Shown here: positions 1-5,599 of the stretch, piece after piece
How the letters are laid out: each line of letters opens with the position of its first letter
Numbering within the stretch: position 1 is the stretch's first letter
Origin: CAZONU01 sp965370045
GTDB taxonomy: Bacteria; Planctomycetota; SZUA-567; JAKLDR01
Direction: 5' to 3'
DNA length: 23,710 bases
Assembly (NCBI GenBank): GCA_965370045.1
Contig: CBDUSI010000071.1
Span: 1 to 23,710 of the forward strand
Made by a program: the position numbers and the translations under genes
The notes under the pieces: generated by a model
Told to the model about the DNA's origin: nothing
The model's database searches: none
Seen by the model: only the letters and a program-made list of their open reading frames with translations

Positions 1-108
1 GGGCATCGACTTCGGAACCCCTCCTCGAATCTGAACCATTCTGACTCCAATCACGATGCCTCCATTTTTCAACAGCCTGCTAGGGCCGCCCGCGTTTACA
101 CGAAGCGG
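1..108. other. leading non-coding stretch with a distant inverted repeat
   Basis: I find no gene here. A perfect 7-nt inverted pair, GGCATCG at 2-8 and CGATGCC at 54-60, encloses 45 nt and is followed by a T-rich stretch (TCCATTTTTC). This could be the 3' end of an upstream transcript with a long-looped terminator, or chance. A short open frame ends with TGA at 32-34 and could be the tail of a gene that starts outside the window, but nothing in it is recognisable. Confidence 0.2.
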
Positions 109-136
109 TTGACAATTCCGGAGATATTTGTATATT
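109..136 (+). promoter_or_regulatory. sigma-70-type promoter of the ars operon
   Basis: A consensus -35 box TTGACA (109-114) is separated by 16 bp from TATATT (131-136). Transcription would start around 143, about 25 nt before the arsR start codon, leaving room for the GGAGGTG ribosome site just ahead of ATG 168. The -10 box lies inside the left arm of the palindrome at 125-154, the expected layout for repression by the first gene of the operon. Confidence 0.75.
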
Positions 137-154
137 TGGCCAAGTACGCAAATA
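125..154. promoter_or_regulatory. palindromic ArsR operator
   Basis: This is a 30-bp inverted repeat centred on GGCC at 138-141. The outer half-sites are TATTTG (125-130) and CAAATA (149-154), and the core is TTGGCCAA (136-143). By eye 24 of 30 positions are symmetric. It covers the -10 box and the likely transcription start. ArsR/SmtB repressors bind AT-rich inverted repeats of this kind and release on metalloid binding. Assigning it to the adjacent arsR product is an inference from position. Confidence 0.7.
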
Positions 155-167
155 CGGGAGGTGGCTC

Positions 168-485
168 ATGGGCAAGGACAGGATGGCCGGACGGGTGCGG
201 GCGCTGAAGGCCCTGGCCCATCCGGCGCGACTGGCAGTGGTCGAGGAGCTCGGCCGCGGGGAGCGCTGCGTCTGCGAGCTGCGCGAGATGGTCGGCTCGG
301 ACCTTTCCACGGTCAGCCGGCACCTCAAGCTGCTGGTCGAGGCCGGGCTGCTGGAGTCCCGCCGCGAGGGCCAGAAGATTTTCTATGGGCTCCGAGCCCC
401 CTGCATCACGGACTACCTGGAGTGCCTGGACGCGGTGCTGGCCGGAGAGAGATGCCGGCTGGTCACGGGAAAGGCCGGGGGATAG
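168..485 (+). CDS. arsR: ArsR/SmtB-family arsenic-responsive repressor
   Basis: This 105-residue winged-helix protein has the usual ArsR length. A metalloid-sensing motif E-R-C-V-C-E-L at residues 32-38 gives Cys34 and Cys36 at the start of the DNA-binding region, matching the ELCVCDL motif of classical As(III)-sensing ArsR. The recognition helix follows (L-S-T-V-S-R-H-L-K-L-L, about 46-56). Additional cysteines at 79, 86 and 96 near the C terminus could contribute to As(III) or Sb(III) binding. ATG 168 is preceded by GGAGGTG. It is the first gene of the operon and sits directly behind the palindromic operator, so autoregulation and control of all seven genes is the natural reading. The family is certain; the exact inducer (arsenite or an aromatic arsenical) is not visible in the sequence. 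Confidence 0.93.
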   Translation: MGKDRMAGRVRALKALAHPARLAVVEELGRGERCVCELREMVGSDLSTVSRHLKLLVEAGLLESRREGQKIFYGLRAPCITDYLECLDAVLAGERCRLVTGKAGG

Positions 486-488
486 AGC

Positions 489-1676
489 TTGAGCCGGAAG
501 CGTGAGCTGGGCGTGTTCGCGGCCTTCGCCGCGGCTTTCGCCCTGGCCTTCTGGATGCCGGTGGAGCGTTTCTCCGCGCAGGGCCCGGGGGTCGAGGCGC
601 TGCGGCTGCTGCGCTGGTACGCGCGCGAGCACGTGCTGCTGTGCCTGGTGCCGGCCTTCTTCATCGCCGGGGCGATCGCCTGCTTCCTGAACCAGGGAAC
701 CGTGCTCCGCTACCTGGGAGCCGAAGCCAACAAGGTGCTGGCCTACGGGGTGGCCGCAGTCTCCGGGGCGATCCTGGCGGTTTGCTCGTGCACGGTGCTG
801 CCCATATTCGCGGGCATCTACAAGCGCGGCGCGGGGCTGGGCCCGGCCTGCGCTTTCCTCTATTCGGGGCCGGCCATCAACGTGCTGGCCATCATCCTGA
901 CCGCGCGGGTGCTGGGCCTGGAGTTGGGCGTCGCCCGCGCGGTCGGCGCGATAGTCTTCAGCATAGTCATCGGCCTGGTGATGCACCTCCTCTTCCGGAA
1001 GGAAGAGGCCGAGCGCGTTGCGCAGGCGACTGAGCGTCCCGCTGACGCAGCTGCCCGCCCCCTGTGGAAGAACGCGGTATTCCTCGCGGCGATGGTCGGC
1101 GTGCTGGTCTTCGCCAACTGGGGCCGGCCCGGCGACCCCTCGGCGACTTCCTGGTACGCGACCGTTTACCGCGCGCGTTTCTGGACGGCTGGCGCGTTCG
1201 GGCTGCTTCTGGCTGTCGTGATTCCCATGTGGTTCCGGCGCGGGGAACTCGGCGAGTGGGTCGGTTCCTCCTGGGGCTTCGCCAAGCAGATACTGCCCCT
1301 GCTGGCCGCCGGCGTGCTGACCGCCGGGCTGCTCCTGGGTTCGCCGGACTCGGCGGATGCCGGGATGGTGCCCAAGGCCTGGGTCCAGAGTTCGCTCAGC
1401 GGGAACTCGCTGGGCGCGAACGCCTTCGCCTCCGTCGCCGGAGCCTTGATGTACTTCGCGACCCTGACGGAGGTCCCCATCCTGCGGGGGCTCATAGAGA
1501 AGGGCATGGGCCGTGGCCCGGCGCTGGCATTGCTCCTGGCCGGACCGGCGTTGTCGCTGCCCAACATGCTGGTCATCCGCAGCGTGATGGGCACCAGGAA
1601 AACGCTGGTATTCGTGGGGCTGGTGGTGGTCATGGCCACGGTCAGCGGCATGACCTTCGGGCATTTCTTCGGATAG
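489..1676 (+). CDS. arsP: ArsP-like permease (DUF318/UPF0718)
   Basis: This 395-residue polytopic membrane protein has about eight to ten hydrophobic segments. The diagnostic motif C-S-C-T-V-L-P-I-F-A-G-I starts at Cys99 and is followed by G-A-G-L-G-P-A and F-L-Y-S-G-P-A-I-N-V-L-A. These are hallmarks of the DUF318 permease family, which includes ArsP, an exporter of trivalent methylated and aromatic arsenicals. The Cys99/Cys101 pair is a plausible arsenical-binding site. TTG 489 follows arsR by 3 nt with a GGGGGA ribosome site in front; the next in-frame ATG (555) would cut into the first helix. The partner gene downstream is a TM0996/MTH895 thioredoxin, a well-known neighbour of this permease family. 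The substrate is inferred from context; some relatives have been linked to other metals. Confidence 0.82.
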   Translation: MSRKRELGVFAAFAAAFALAFWMPVERFSAQGPGVEALRLLRWYAREHVLLCLVPAFFIAGAIACFLNQGTVLRYLGAEANKVLAYGVAAVSGAILAVCSCTVLPIFAGIYKRGAGLGPACAFLYSGPAINVLAIILTARVLGLELGVARAVGAIVFSIVIGLVMHLLFRKEEAERVAQATERPADAAARPLWKNAVFLAAMVGVLVFANWGRPGDPSATSWYATVYRARFWTAGAFGLLLAVVIPMWFRRGELGEWVGSSWGFAKQILPLLAAGVLTAGLLLGSPDSADAGMVPKAWVQSSLSGNSLGANAFASVAGALMYFATLTEVPILRGLIEKGMGRGPALALLLAGPALSLPNMLVIRSVMGTRKTLVFVGLVVVMATVSGMTFGHFFG

Positions 1677-1686
1677 GAGGTCCACG

Positions 1687-1941
1687 ATGAAAATCCAGAT
1701 ACTGGGCACCGGCTGTCCCAAGTGCAGGCAGCTGGCCGAGAACGCCGCGGCGGCCGTCAAGGAGCTGGGGATTGAATGCGAGGTCGAGAAGGTCACGGAC
1801 ATCAACGACATCGTGAACTTTGGCGTGATGCTGACCCCGGCGCTGGCCGTGGACGGCGAGGTAAAGCTGTCCGGCAGGGTGGCTTCTTCCGAGGAGATAG
1901 GCAGGATGCTGACGAGCGCTCCGGACGGAGCAAAGGAGTGA
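1687..1941 (+). CDS. TM0996/MTH895-family small thioredoxin, candidate ArsE
   Basis: This 84-residue protein has a minimal thioredoxin fold: beta strand M-K-I-Q-I-L-G, redox motif C10-P-K-C13, and the cis-proline segment G-V-M-L-T-P-A-L near 45-52. Length and motif match the TM0996/MTH895 family of small redox proteins, which usually sit next to DUF318 permeases. ATG 1687 has GGAGG 7 nt upstream. In the published arsEFG system, ArsE and ArsF act together in reducing nitroaromatic arsenicals. The order here (small thioredoxin, ArsF-like, ArsG-like) fits this being the ArsE partner, but that identity rests on order alone. It could equally supply reducing power to ArsC or the permease. Confidence 0.8.
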   Translation: MKIQILGTGCPKCRQLAENAAAAVKELGIECEVEKVTDINDIVNFGVMLTPALAVDGEVKLSGRVASSEEIGRMLTSAPDGAKE

Positions 1942-1948
1942 CCCTGGC

Positions 1949-2455
1949 ATGAAAGCCAAGACGATAGCGACCATCGTGCTGCTGGCCTTCGTGGCCGCCA
2001 GCGTGGTCTGGCTGGTGGTCAAGGAGACGCGCGACGGCCGGGCGAAGCAGGAGCAGGGCAGCGACGAGAAGGGCGCGGACGGGGGAGAGAAGGCGCCCGC
2101 CGACGCGCCTGAAGCGAACGGGAAGGTGACGGTCTATTACTTCCATAAGACGGCACGGTGCATGACCTGCAACCGCATCGAGACGTTGACCCGCCAGGCG
2201 GTTGAAGGCGGCTTCGCCGACGAGATCAAGGCCGGCCGGATCGAGATCAAGGTGGTCAACGTCGAGGAGCCCGGCAACAGGCACTTCGCCGATGACTACA
2301 AGCTGGTCACCAAGTCGGTGGTGCTGGTCGACGGCCGGAAGGAGAAGGCCGGCCGCTGGAAGAACCTGGACCGGGTCTGGGAACTGGTTCACAATGAAGA
2401 AGCCTTCGGCAAGTACGTGCAAAGCGAGGTCAAGGCCTTTCTGGCCGGGAAGTAA
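1949..2455 (+). CDS. arsF: ArsF-like nitroreductase subunit, membrane-anchored thioredoxin fold
   Basis: This 168-residue protein has an N-terminal hydrophobic anchor (about 5-24), a charged low-complexity linker rich in Glu, Lys, Gly and Ala (about 27-57), and a thioredoxin-like domain from about 58. The domain carries V-Y-Y-F-H-K-T-A-R-C71-M-T-C74-N-R-I-E, the signature of proteins annotated as nitrophenyl-compound nitroreductase subunit ArsF. The anchor would place the domain outside the cytoplasmic membrane. The ATG is preceded by AAGGAG overlapping the end of the previous gene. It lies immediately before the ArsG-like permease, as in arsEFG operons that reduce and export nitroaromatic arsenicals such as roxarsone. 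Family assignment comes from motif and neighbourhood; activity is inferred. Confidence 0.72.
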   Translation: MKAKTIATIVLLAFVAASVVWLVVKETRDGRAKQEQGSDEKGADGGEKAPADAPEANGKVTVYYFHKTARCMTCNRIETLTRQAVEGGFADEIKAGRIEIKVVNVEEPGNRHFADDYKLVTKSVVLVDGRKEKAGRWKNLDRVWELVHNEEAFGKYVQSEVKAFLAGK

Positions 2456-2458
2456 CGG

Positions 2459-3148
2459 ATGGGCGCATACCTGCTGGGAGCCGGCTCGGCCCTCTGGTTG
2501 GGGATTCTTACGTCAATGAGCCCTTGCCCGCTGGCCACCAACATCGCGGCGGTCTCCTTCATCGGCAGGCGGGTGGGCAGCGCCCGGGGGATGCTCTTCT
2601 CGGGGCTGCTCTATACTCTCGGCAGGCTGCTGGTATACCTGCTTCTGGGCGTGCTGCTGACCGCCGGACTGCTCTCCGCGCCGGGAATATCCAATTTCTT
2701 GCAGCGTTACATGAACAGGCTGCTGGGTCCGGTCCTGATCATCACCGGGATGCTCCTGCTGGAGTTGCTCCGCTTCGGGGCCTCCGGGTGGATTTCCGGA
2801 GAGAAGGCCCAGCGCCTGGCCGAGCGCGCCGGCGTCTGGAGTTCGCTGCTGCTCGGAGCGCTCTTCGCGCTGGCCTTCTGCCCGCTGTCGGCGGGGCTGT
2901 TCTTCCTGGGGCTGGTGCCCCTGGCGGTGGAGGCCGGCTCGCCGGTGCTCTATCCCTCGCTGTTCGGCGTGGGGACGGCGCTCCCGGCCATCGGGTTTGC
3001 ATTCGTGCTGGCCTTCAGCGCCCGGTCTCTGGGCAAGGTGTTCGACCGCGTGTCACAAGTCGAGAAGTGGGCGCGCCGCGCGACCGGCGCAATCTTCATC
3101 CTGGTGGGGGTCTACATGTCGCTGCGCTTCATCTTCGGAGCATTCTGA
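2459..3148 (+). CDS. arsG: ArsG-like aromatic arsenical efflux permease (CcdA/DsbD-type)
   Basis: This 229-residue protein has about six membrane segments in two inverted halves, each with a cysteine-proline element: M-S-P-C-P-L-A-T-N (about 20-28) and A-F-C-P-L-S-A-G (about 139-146). This is the CcdA/DsbD membrane fold found in the ArsG family, described as exporters of trivalent aminoaromatic arsenicals. ATG 2459 lies 3 nt after the arsF stop, with GGGAAG upstream. The paired cysteines could carry arsenic or transfer electrons from the cytoplasm to the external thioredoxin domain of ArsF; the sequence alone does not separate these roles. Its stop overlaps the arsC start (TGATG), indicating translational coupling. 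Confidence 0.75.
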   Translation: MGAYLLGAGSALWLGILTSMSPCPLATNIAAVSFIGRRVGSARGMLFSGLLYTLGRLLVYLLLGVLLTAGLLSAPGISNFLQRYMNRLLGPVLIITGMLLLELLRFGASGWISGEKAQRLAERAGVWSSLLLGALFALAFCPLSAGLFFLGLVPLAVEAGSPVLYPSLFGVGTALPAIGFAFVLAFSARSLGKVFDRVSQVEKWARRATGAIFILVGVYMSLRFIFGAF

Positions 3149-3588
3149 TGAGCGAGAAAAGGCTCAGGATACTCTTTCTCTGCACGGGGAATTCCTGCCG
3201 AAGCCAGATGGCCGATGGGTGGGCGCGCCATCTCAAGGCCGGGGTCATCGAGCCCTTTTCCGCGGGCATCGAGAAGCACGGGCTCAACGAGCGCGCCGTC
3301 AGGGTCATGGCCGAGGCCGGGGTGGACATCAGCGGGCACCAGTCCAAGACCGTCGACGAGCTTCCCGAGCGGGAATTCGACTACGTCATCACGGTTTGCG
3401 GCGGCGCGGACGAGCACTGCCCGGTTTTCCCGGGAAGGACCCGGGTGGTCCACGTGGGCTTCGATGACCCGCCGAAGCTCGCCGAGGGGGCCTCGAGCGA
3501 GGAGCAGGCGCTGGCCCCCTACCGCCGGGTGCGCGACGAAATCCGCGCCTTCGTCGAGAAGCTTCCTGAAGCGCTGAGCGATGAGTGA
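3148..3588 (+). CDS. arsC: arsenate reductase, thioredoxin-coupled (LMW-PTPase fold)
   Basis: This 146-residue protein has a low-molecular-weight phosphatase-like P-loop L-F-L-C12-T-G-N-S-C17-R-S near the N terminus. The second redox element is I-T-V-C84-G-G-A-D-E-H-C91-P. The C12, C84, C91 triad is the arrangement of thioredoxin-linked ArsC, in which Cys12 attacks arsenate and the disulfide relay passes to Cys91 and then thioredoxin. It reduces As(V) to As(III) in the cytoplasm, feeding the ACR3 pump encoded next. The start ATG overlaps the arsG stop (TGATG at 3146-3150). The neighbouring TM0996-type thioredoxin is a possible reductant. Family and reaction are secure. Confidence 0.93.
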   Translation: MSEKRLRILFLCTGNSCRSQMADGWARHLKAGVIEPFSAGIEKHGLNERAVRVMAEAGVDISGHQSKTVDELPEREFDYVITVCGGADEHCPVFPGRTRVVHVGFDDPPKLAEGASSEEQALAPYRRVRDEIRAFVEKLPEALSDE

Positions 3589-3598
3589 GGAGCGCGTC

Positions 3599-4870
3599 AT
3601 GACATCAGAGAGTGCTGGCAAGGAGAGTTCCCAGGGCCTTGGCTTTTTCGAGAAGTACCTGACCCTCTGGGTGCTGCTGTGCATCGGGGCGGGCATAGCT
3701 CTGGGCAAACTGGCCCCGGGCGCGGCCGCGTTTCTGAATGACATGTCCATAGACGTCCAGGGCGCGCCGGTGGTTTCGGTGCCCATCGCCGCCTGCCTCT
3801 TCTTCATGATGTACCCCATCATGGTCAAGATTGACTTCGCCGAAGTCCTGAAGGCCGGGAAGAACGCCAAGCCGGTGGGGCTAACGCTTTTCATCAACTG
3901 GGCGATCAAACCCTTCACCATGTACGCCATCTCCCTGCTCTTCCTGGGCGTGATTTTCAAGGGGTACATCGGCGCGGACAAGTTCGACTACGTGAAGATG
4001 CCCTTTGGCCTCCAGAAAGAGGTGGGCGAGTCGCACGGCAAGGGCACCGTGGTCTGGGCGGTGCAGGTCGTGGACAAGAACGGAGTCCATTACGAAAAGG
4101 TCCTCGACAACGTCGCGCATCCGGGCGCCGTGAAGATGGTGGAGGTGCACCTGTGGCGAAGCTTCCTGGCCGGCTGCCTGTTGCTGGGCATCGCCCCCTG
4201 CACGGCGATGGTGCTGGTCTGGGGCTCTCTCTCCCGGGGAAATGACGGGCACACTCTGGTCATGGTGGCCATAAACTCGCTGGCCATGCTCTTGCTCTAC
4301 GGGCCGCTGGGCGGGTTTCTTCTCGGCGTCGGCCAGCTGCCGGTGCCCTGGCAGGCGCTGCTCCTCTCCATCGGCATCTACGTGGCCCTGCCGCTGGTGG
4401 CCGGCTACTTTTCCAGAAAACTGATCATCCGCGCCAAGGGCGAGGCGTGGTTCAAGGAGAAGTTCCTGCACCGGCTCACCCCCATAACCATCACCGCGCT
4501 GCTGGCGACGCTGGTGCTGCTGTTTTCCTTCAAGGGCGAGGTGATCCTGGCCCGGCCGCTGGTGATTCTGTGGATCGCCGTTCCGCTCCTCATCCAGACG
4601 GTGCTGATCTTCGCGCTGGGCTACGGCCTGGCCCGGCTGCTCCGGCTCAAGTACGAGGACGCCGCGCCCTCGGCGATGATCGGGGCCTCCAACCACTTCG
4701 AGGTGGCCATCGCCACGGCTACCATGCTCTTCGGGATCTCCAGCGGCGCGGCGCTGGCCACAGTGGTCGGTGTGCTGATCGAAGTCCCGGTGATGCTCAT
4801 GCTGGTGCGGATATGTCTGCGGACGAAGAGGTGGTTCCCGGCGGCGGAAATTGAAAAGGCGCCGGGGTGA
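3599..4870 (+). CDS. acr3: ACR3-family arsenite efflux transporter
   Basis: This protein of about 423 residues has ten or so membrane segments. ACR3 hallmarks are F-F-M-M-Y-P-I-M-V-K-I-D, the functional-cysteine motif L-G-I-A-P-C-T-A-M-V-L-V-W (Cys near 201) and G-A-S-N-H-F-E-V-A-I-A-T-A-T. It exports As(OH)3 across the cytoplasmic membrane using the proton gradient. I chose ATG 3599 because GAGGAG lies at 3587-3592 with 6-nt spacing; an in-frame ATG at 3581 overlaps arsC but has no good ribosome site. A stretch of about 60 hydrophilic residues (about 125-184, with K-F-D-Y-V-K-M-P-F and V-V-D-K-N-G-V-H-Y) is inserted between two membrane segments, making it longer than the usual 340-370 residues. 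This is the last gene of the operon. Confidence 0.92.
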   Translation: MTSESAGKESSQGLGFFEKYLTLWVLLCIGAGIALGKLAPGAAAFLNDMSIDVQGAPVVSVPIAACLFFMMYPIMVKIDFAEVLKAGKNAKPVGLTLFINWAIKPFTMYAISLLFLGVIFKGYIGADKFDYVKMPFGLQKEVGESHGKGTVVWAVQVVDKNGVHYEKVLDNVAHPGAVKMVEVHLWRSFLAGCLLLGIAPCTAMVLVWGSLSRGNDGHTLVMVAINSLAMLLLYGPLGGFLLGVGQLPVPWQALLLSIGIYVALPLVAGYFSRKLIIRAKGEAWFKEKFLHRLTPITITALLATLVLLFSFKGEVILARPLVILWIAVPLLIQTVLIFALGYGLARLLRLKYEDAAPSAMIGASNHFEVAIATATMLFGISSGAALATVVGVLIEVPVMLMLVRICLRTKRWFPAAEIEKAPG

Positions 4871-4883
4871 GAACCCCGACGCC
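4858..4883 (-). terminator. terminator hairpin between convergent genes
   Basis: GGCG-C-CGGGG, a short TGAGAA loop, and CCCCG-A-CGCC form a strong stem. On the minus strand it is followed by TTTTCAATTT, so it reads as an intrinsic terminator for the zinc-ribbon gene, with its base inside the 3' end of acr3. On the plus strand it lies across the acr3 stop codon but has no T-run after it, so termination of the ars operon here would be weaker. Confidence 0.55.
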
Positions 4884-4917
4884 CTGATCTTACCGGATTC
4901 AACGGCCTTTTTCGGTT

Positions 4918-5445
4918 CTAGAAAGCCCCCCACTCCTGCTTGCCGGGGATGTAGTAGGTGGGGCAGATAAAGCGGAAGGTCCTGGCGAGCTTCTTGGCGC
5001 GGGCGGCCCCCGCCTCGCTCTCCTTGCGCATCGCGTCCAGCTTGTCGCCGAAGAGGTCGGTGAAGCAGGCGTCGGCGGCGTCGTGGCGGGCCTCCTCGCT
5101 GGGGAACATCTCCCGGATGTTGCGCAGCTCGCCGGGGTCCAGCCACACGCCGGCGCAGCTGCCGCACTCGTCGACGCTGACCGCGCGCTTCACGCTGAAG
5201 AAGTGACGCATCATGGTGATGTCGTCGCACTTGGGGCACTTGCGCCGGGCTTCCGGGTCCACCTTGACGCCGGGATCCTTCTCAATTCCCAGCAGCGCCT
5301 GGCCGGCGGCCTCGTGGGGCTCGTCGAACTTCTTGAGTTCGAAGTTGTCGAACCATATCCCGCCGCAGCCGCCCTGGCAGGCGTCCACGACGATGTCGGC
5401 GACGTTCATCTGAGTAAGCTCTCTGTCGCAGGCCGGGCACTTCAT
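4918..5445 (-). CDS. double zinc-ribbon (zf-TFIIB-type) protein
   Basis: This 175-residue protein has two TFIIB-like zinc ribbons. The first has C3-P-A-C6 with C23-x3-C27-G-G-I-W-F-D-N-F-E-L. The second has C70-P-K-C73 with C94-G-S-C97-A-G-V-W-L-D-P-G-E-L. The 'C..C.G.W.D..EL' pattern is the zf-TFIIB family, small proteins of unknown role found in many environmental bacteria. The C-terminal 60 residues are helical and basic, ending in R-F-I-C-P-T-Y-Y-I-P-G. I start at ATG 5445, which has AGGGGG upstream, not at an in-frame start seven codons earlier. It has its own promoter and is probably a single-gene transcript. Zinc binding is predicted from the cysteines; biological function is unknown. 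Confidence 0.8.
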   Translation of the reverse strand: MKCPACDRELTQMNVADIVVDACQGGCGGIWFDNFELKKFDEPHEAAGQALLGIEKDPGVKVDPEARRKCPKCDDITMMRHFFSVKRAVSVDECGSCAGVWLDPGELRNIREMFPSEEARHDAADACFTDLFGDKLDAMRKESEAGAARAKKLARTFRFICPTYYIPGKQEWGAF

Positions 5446-5495
5446 GGTAAGTTCCCCCTTTCGCAAACCGCGCCAGCTTCCGGGTGTTGCGGCCC

Positions 5496-5524
5496 ATTAT
5501 CGGGCGGCGGAGGGCGGTTGTCAA
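5496..5524 (-). promoter_or_regulatory. sigma-70-type promoter of the zinc-ribbon gene
   Basis: On the minus strand TTGACA (complement of 5519-5524) is followed after exactly 17 bp by GATAAT (complement of 5496-5501). The start would fall near 5489, giving a leader of about 44 nt. The same TTGACA-N17-GATAAT arrangement recurs in front of the ferritin-like gene at 20858. Confidence 0.7.
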
Positions 5525-5559
5525 CCGGCGTGTTAGCCGGAGCACCCGAAACTCGTCAG

Positions 5560-5582
5560 GTGCCGGCCGCCACGGGCGGCAC
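5560..5582 (-). terminator. hairpin after the HD-GYP gene
   Basis: GTGCCG-G-CCG pairs with CGG-G-CGGCAC around a CCA loop: nine pairs with one mismatch, 18 nt past the stop of the HD-GYP gene on its strand. A second small stem (CCGGC/GCCGG, 5525-5540) follows. There is no T-run, so it may be a weak or Rho-assisted terminator, or may protect the 3' end of the pil transcript. Confidence 0.35.
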
Positions 5583-5599
5583 AGGCTTTCGGCGCACCG

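Noticed and set aside
96..1811. 571-codon open frame antisense to arsR and the ArsP-like gene
   Set aside because: The translation is low-complexity, rich in Arg, Gly, Gln and Pro, with no family motif. It is the mirror of GC-rich third positions in real genes on the other strand.
3581..3601. ATG 3581 as the start of acr3
   Set aside because: It lacks a ribosome site, whereas ATG 3599 has GAGGAG at ideal spacing.
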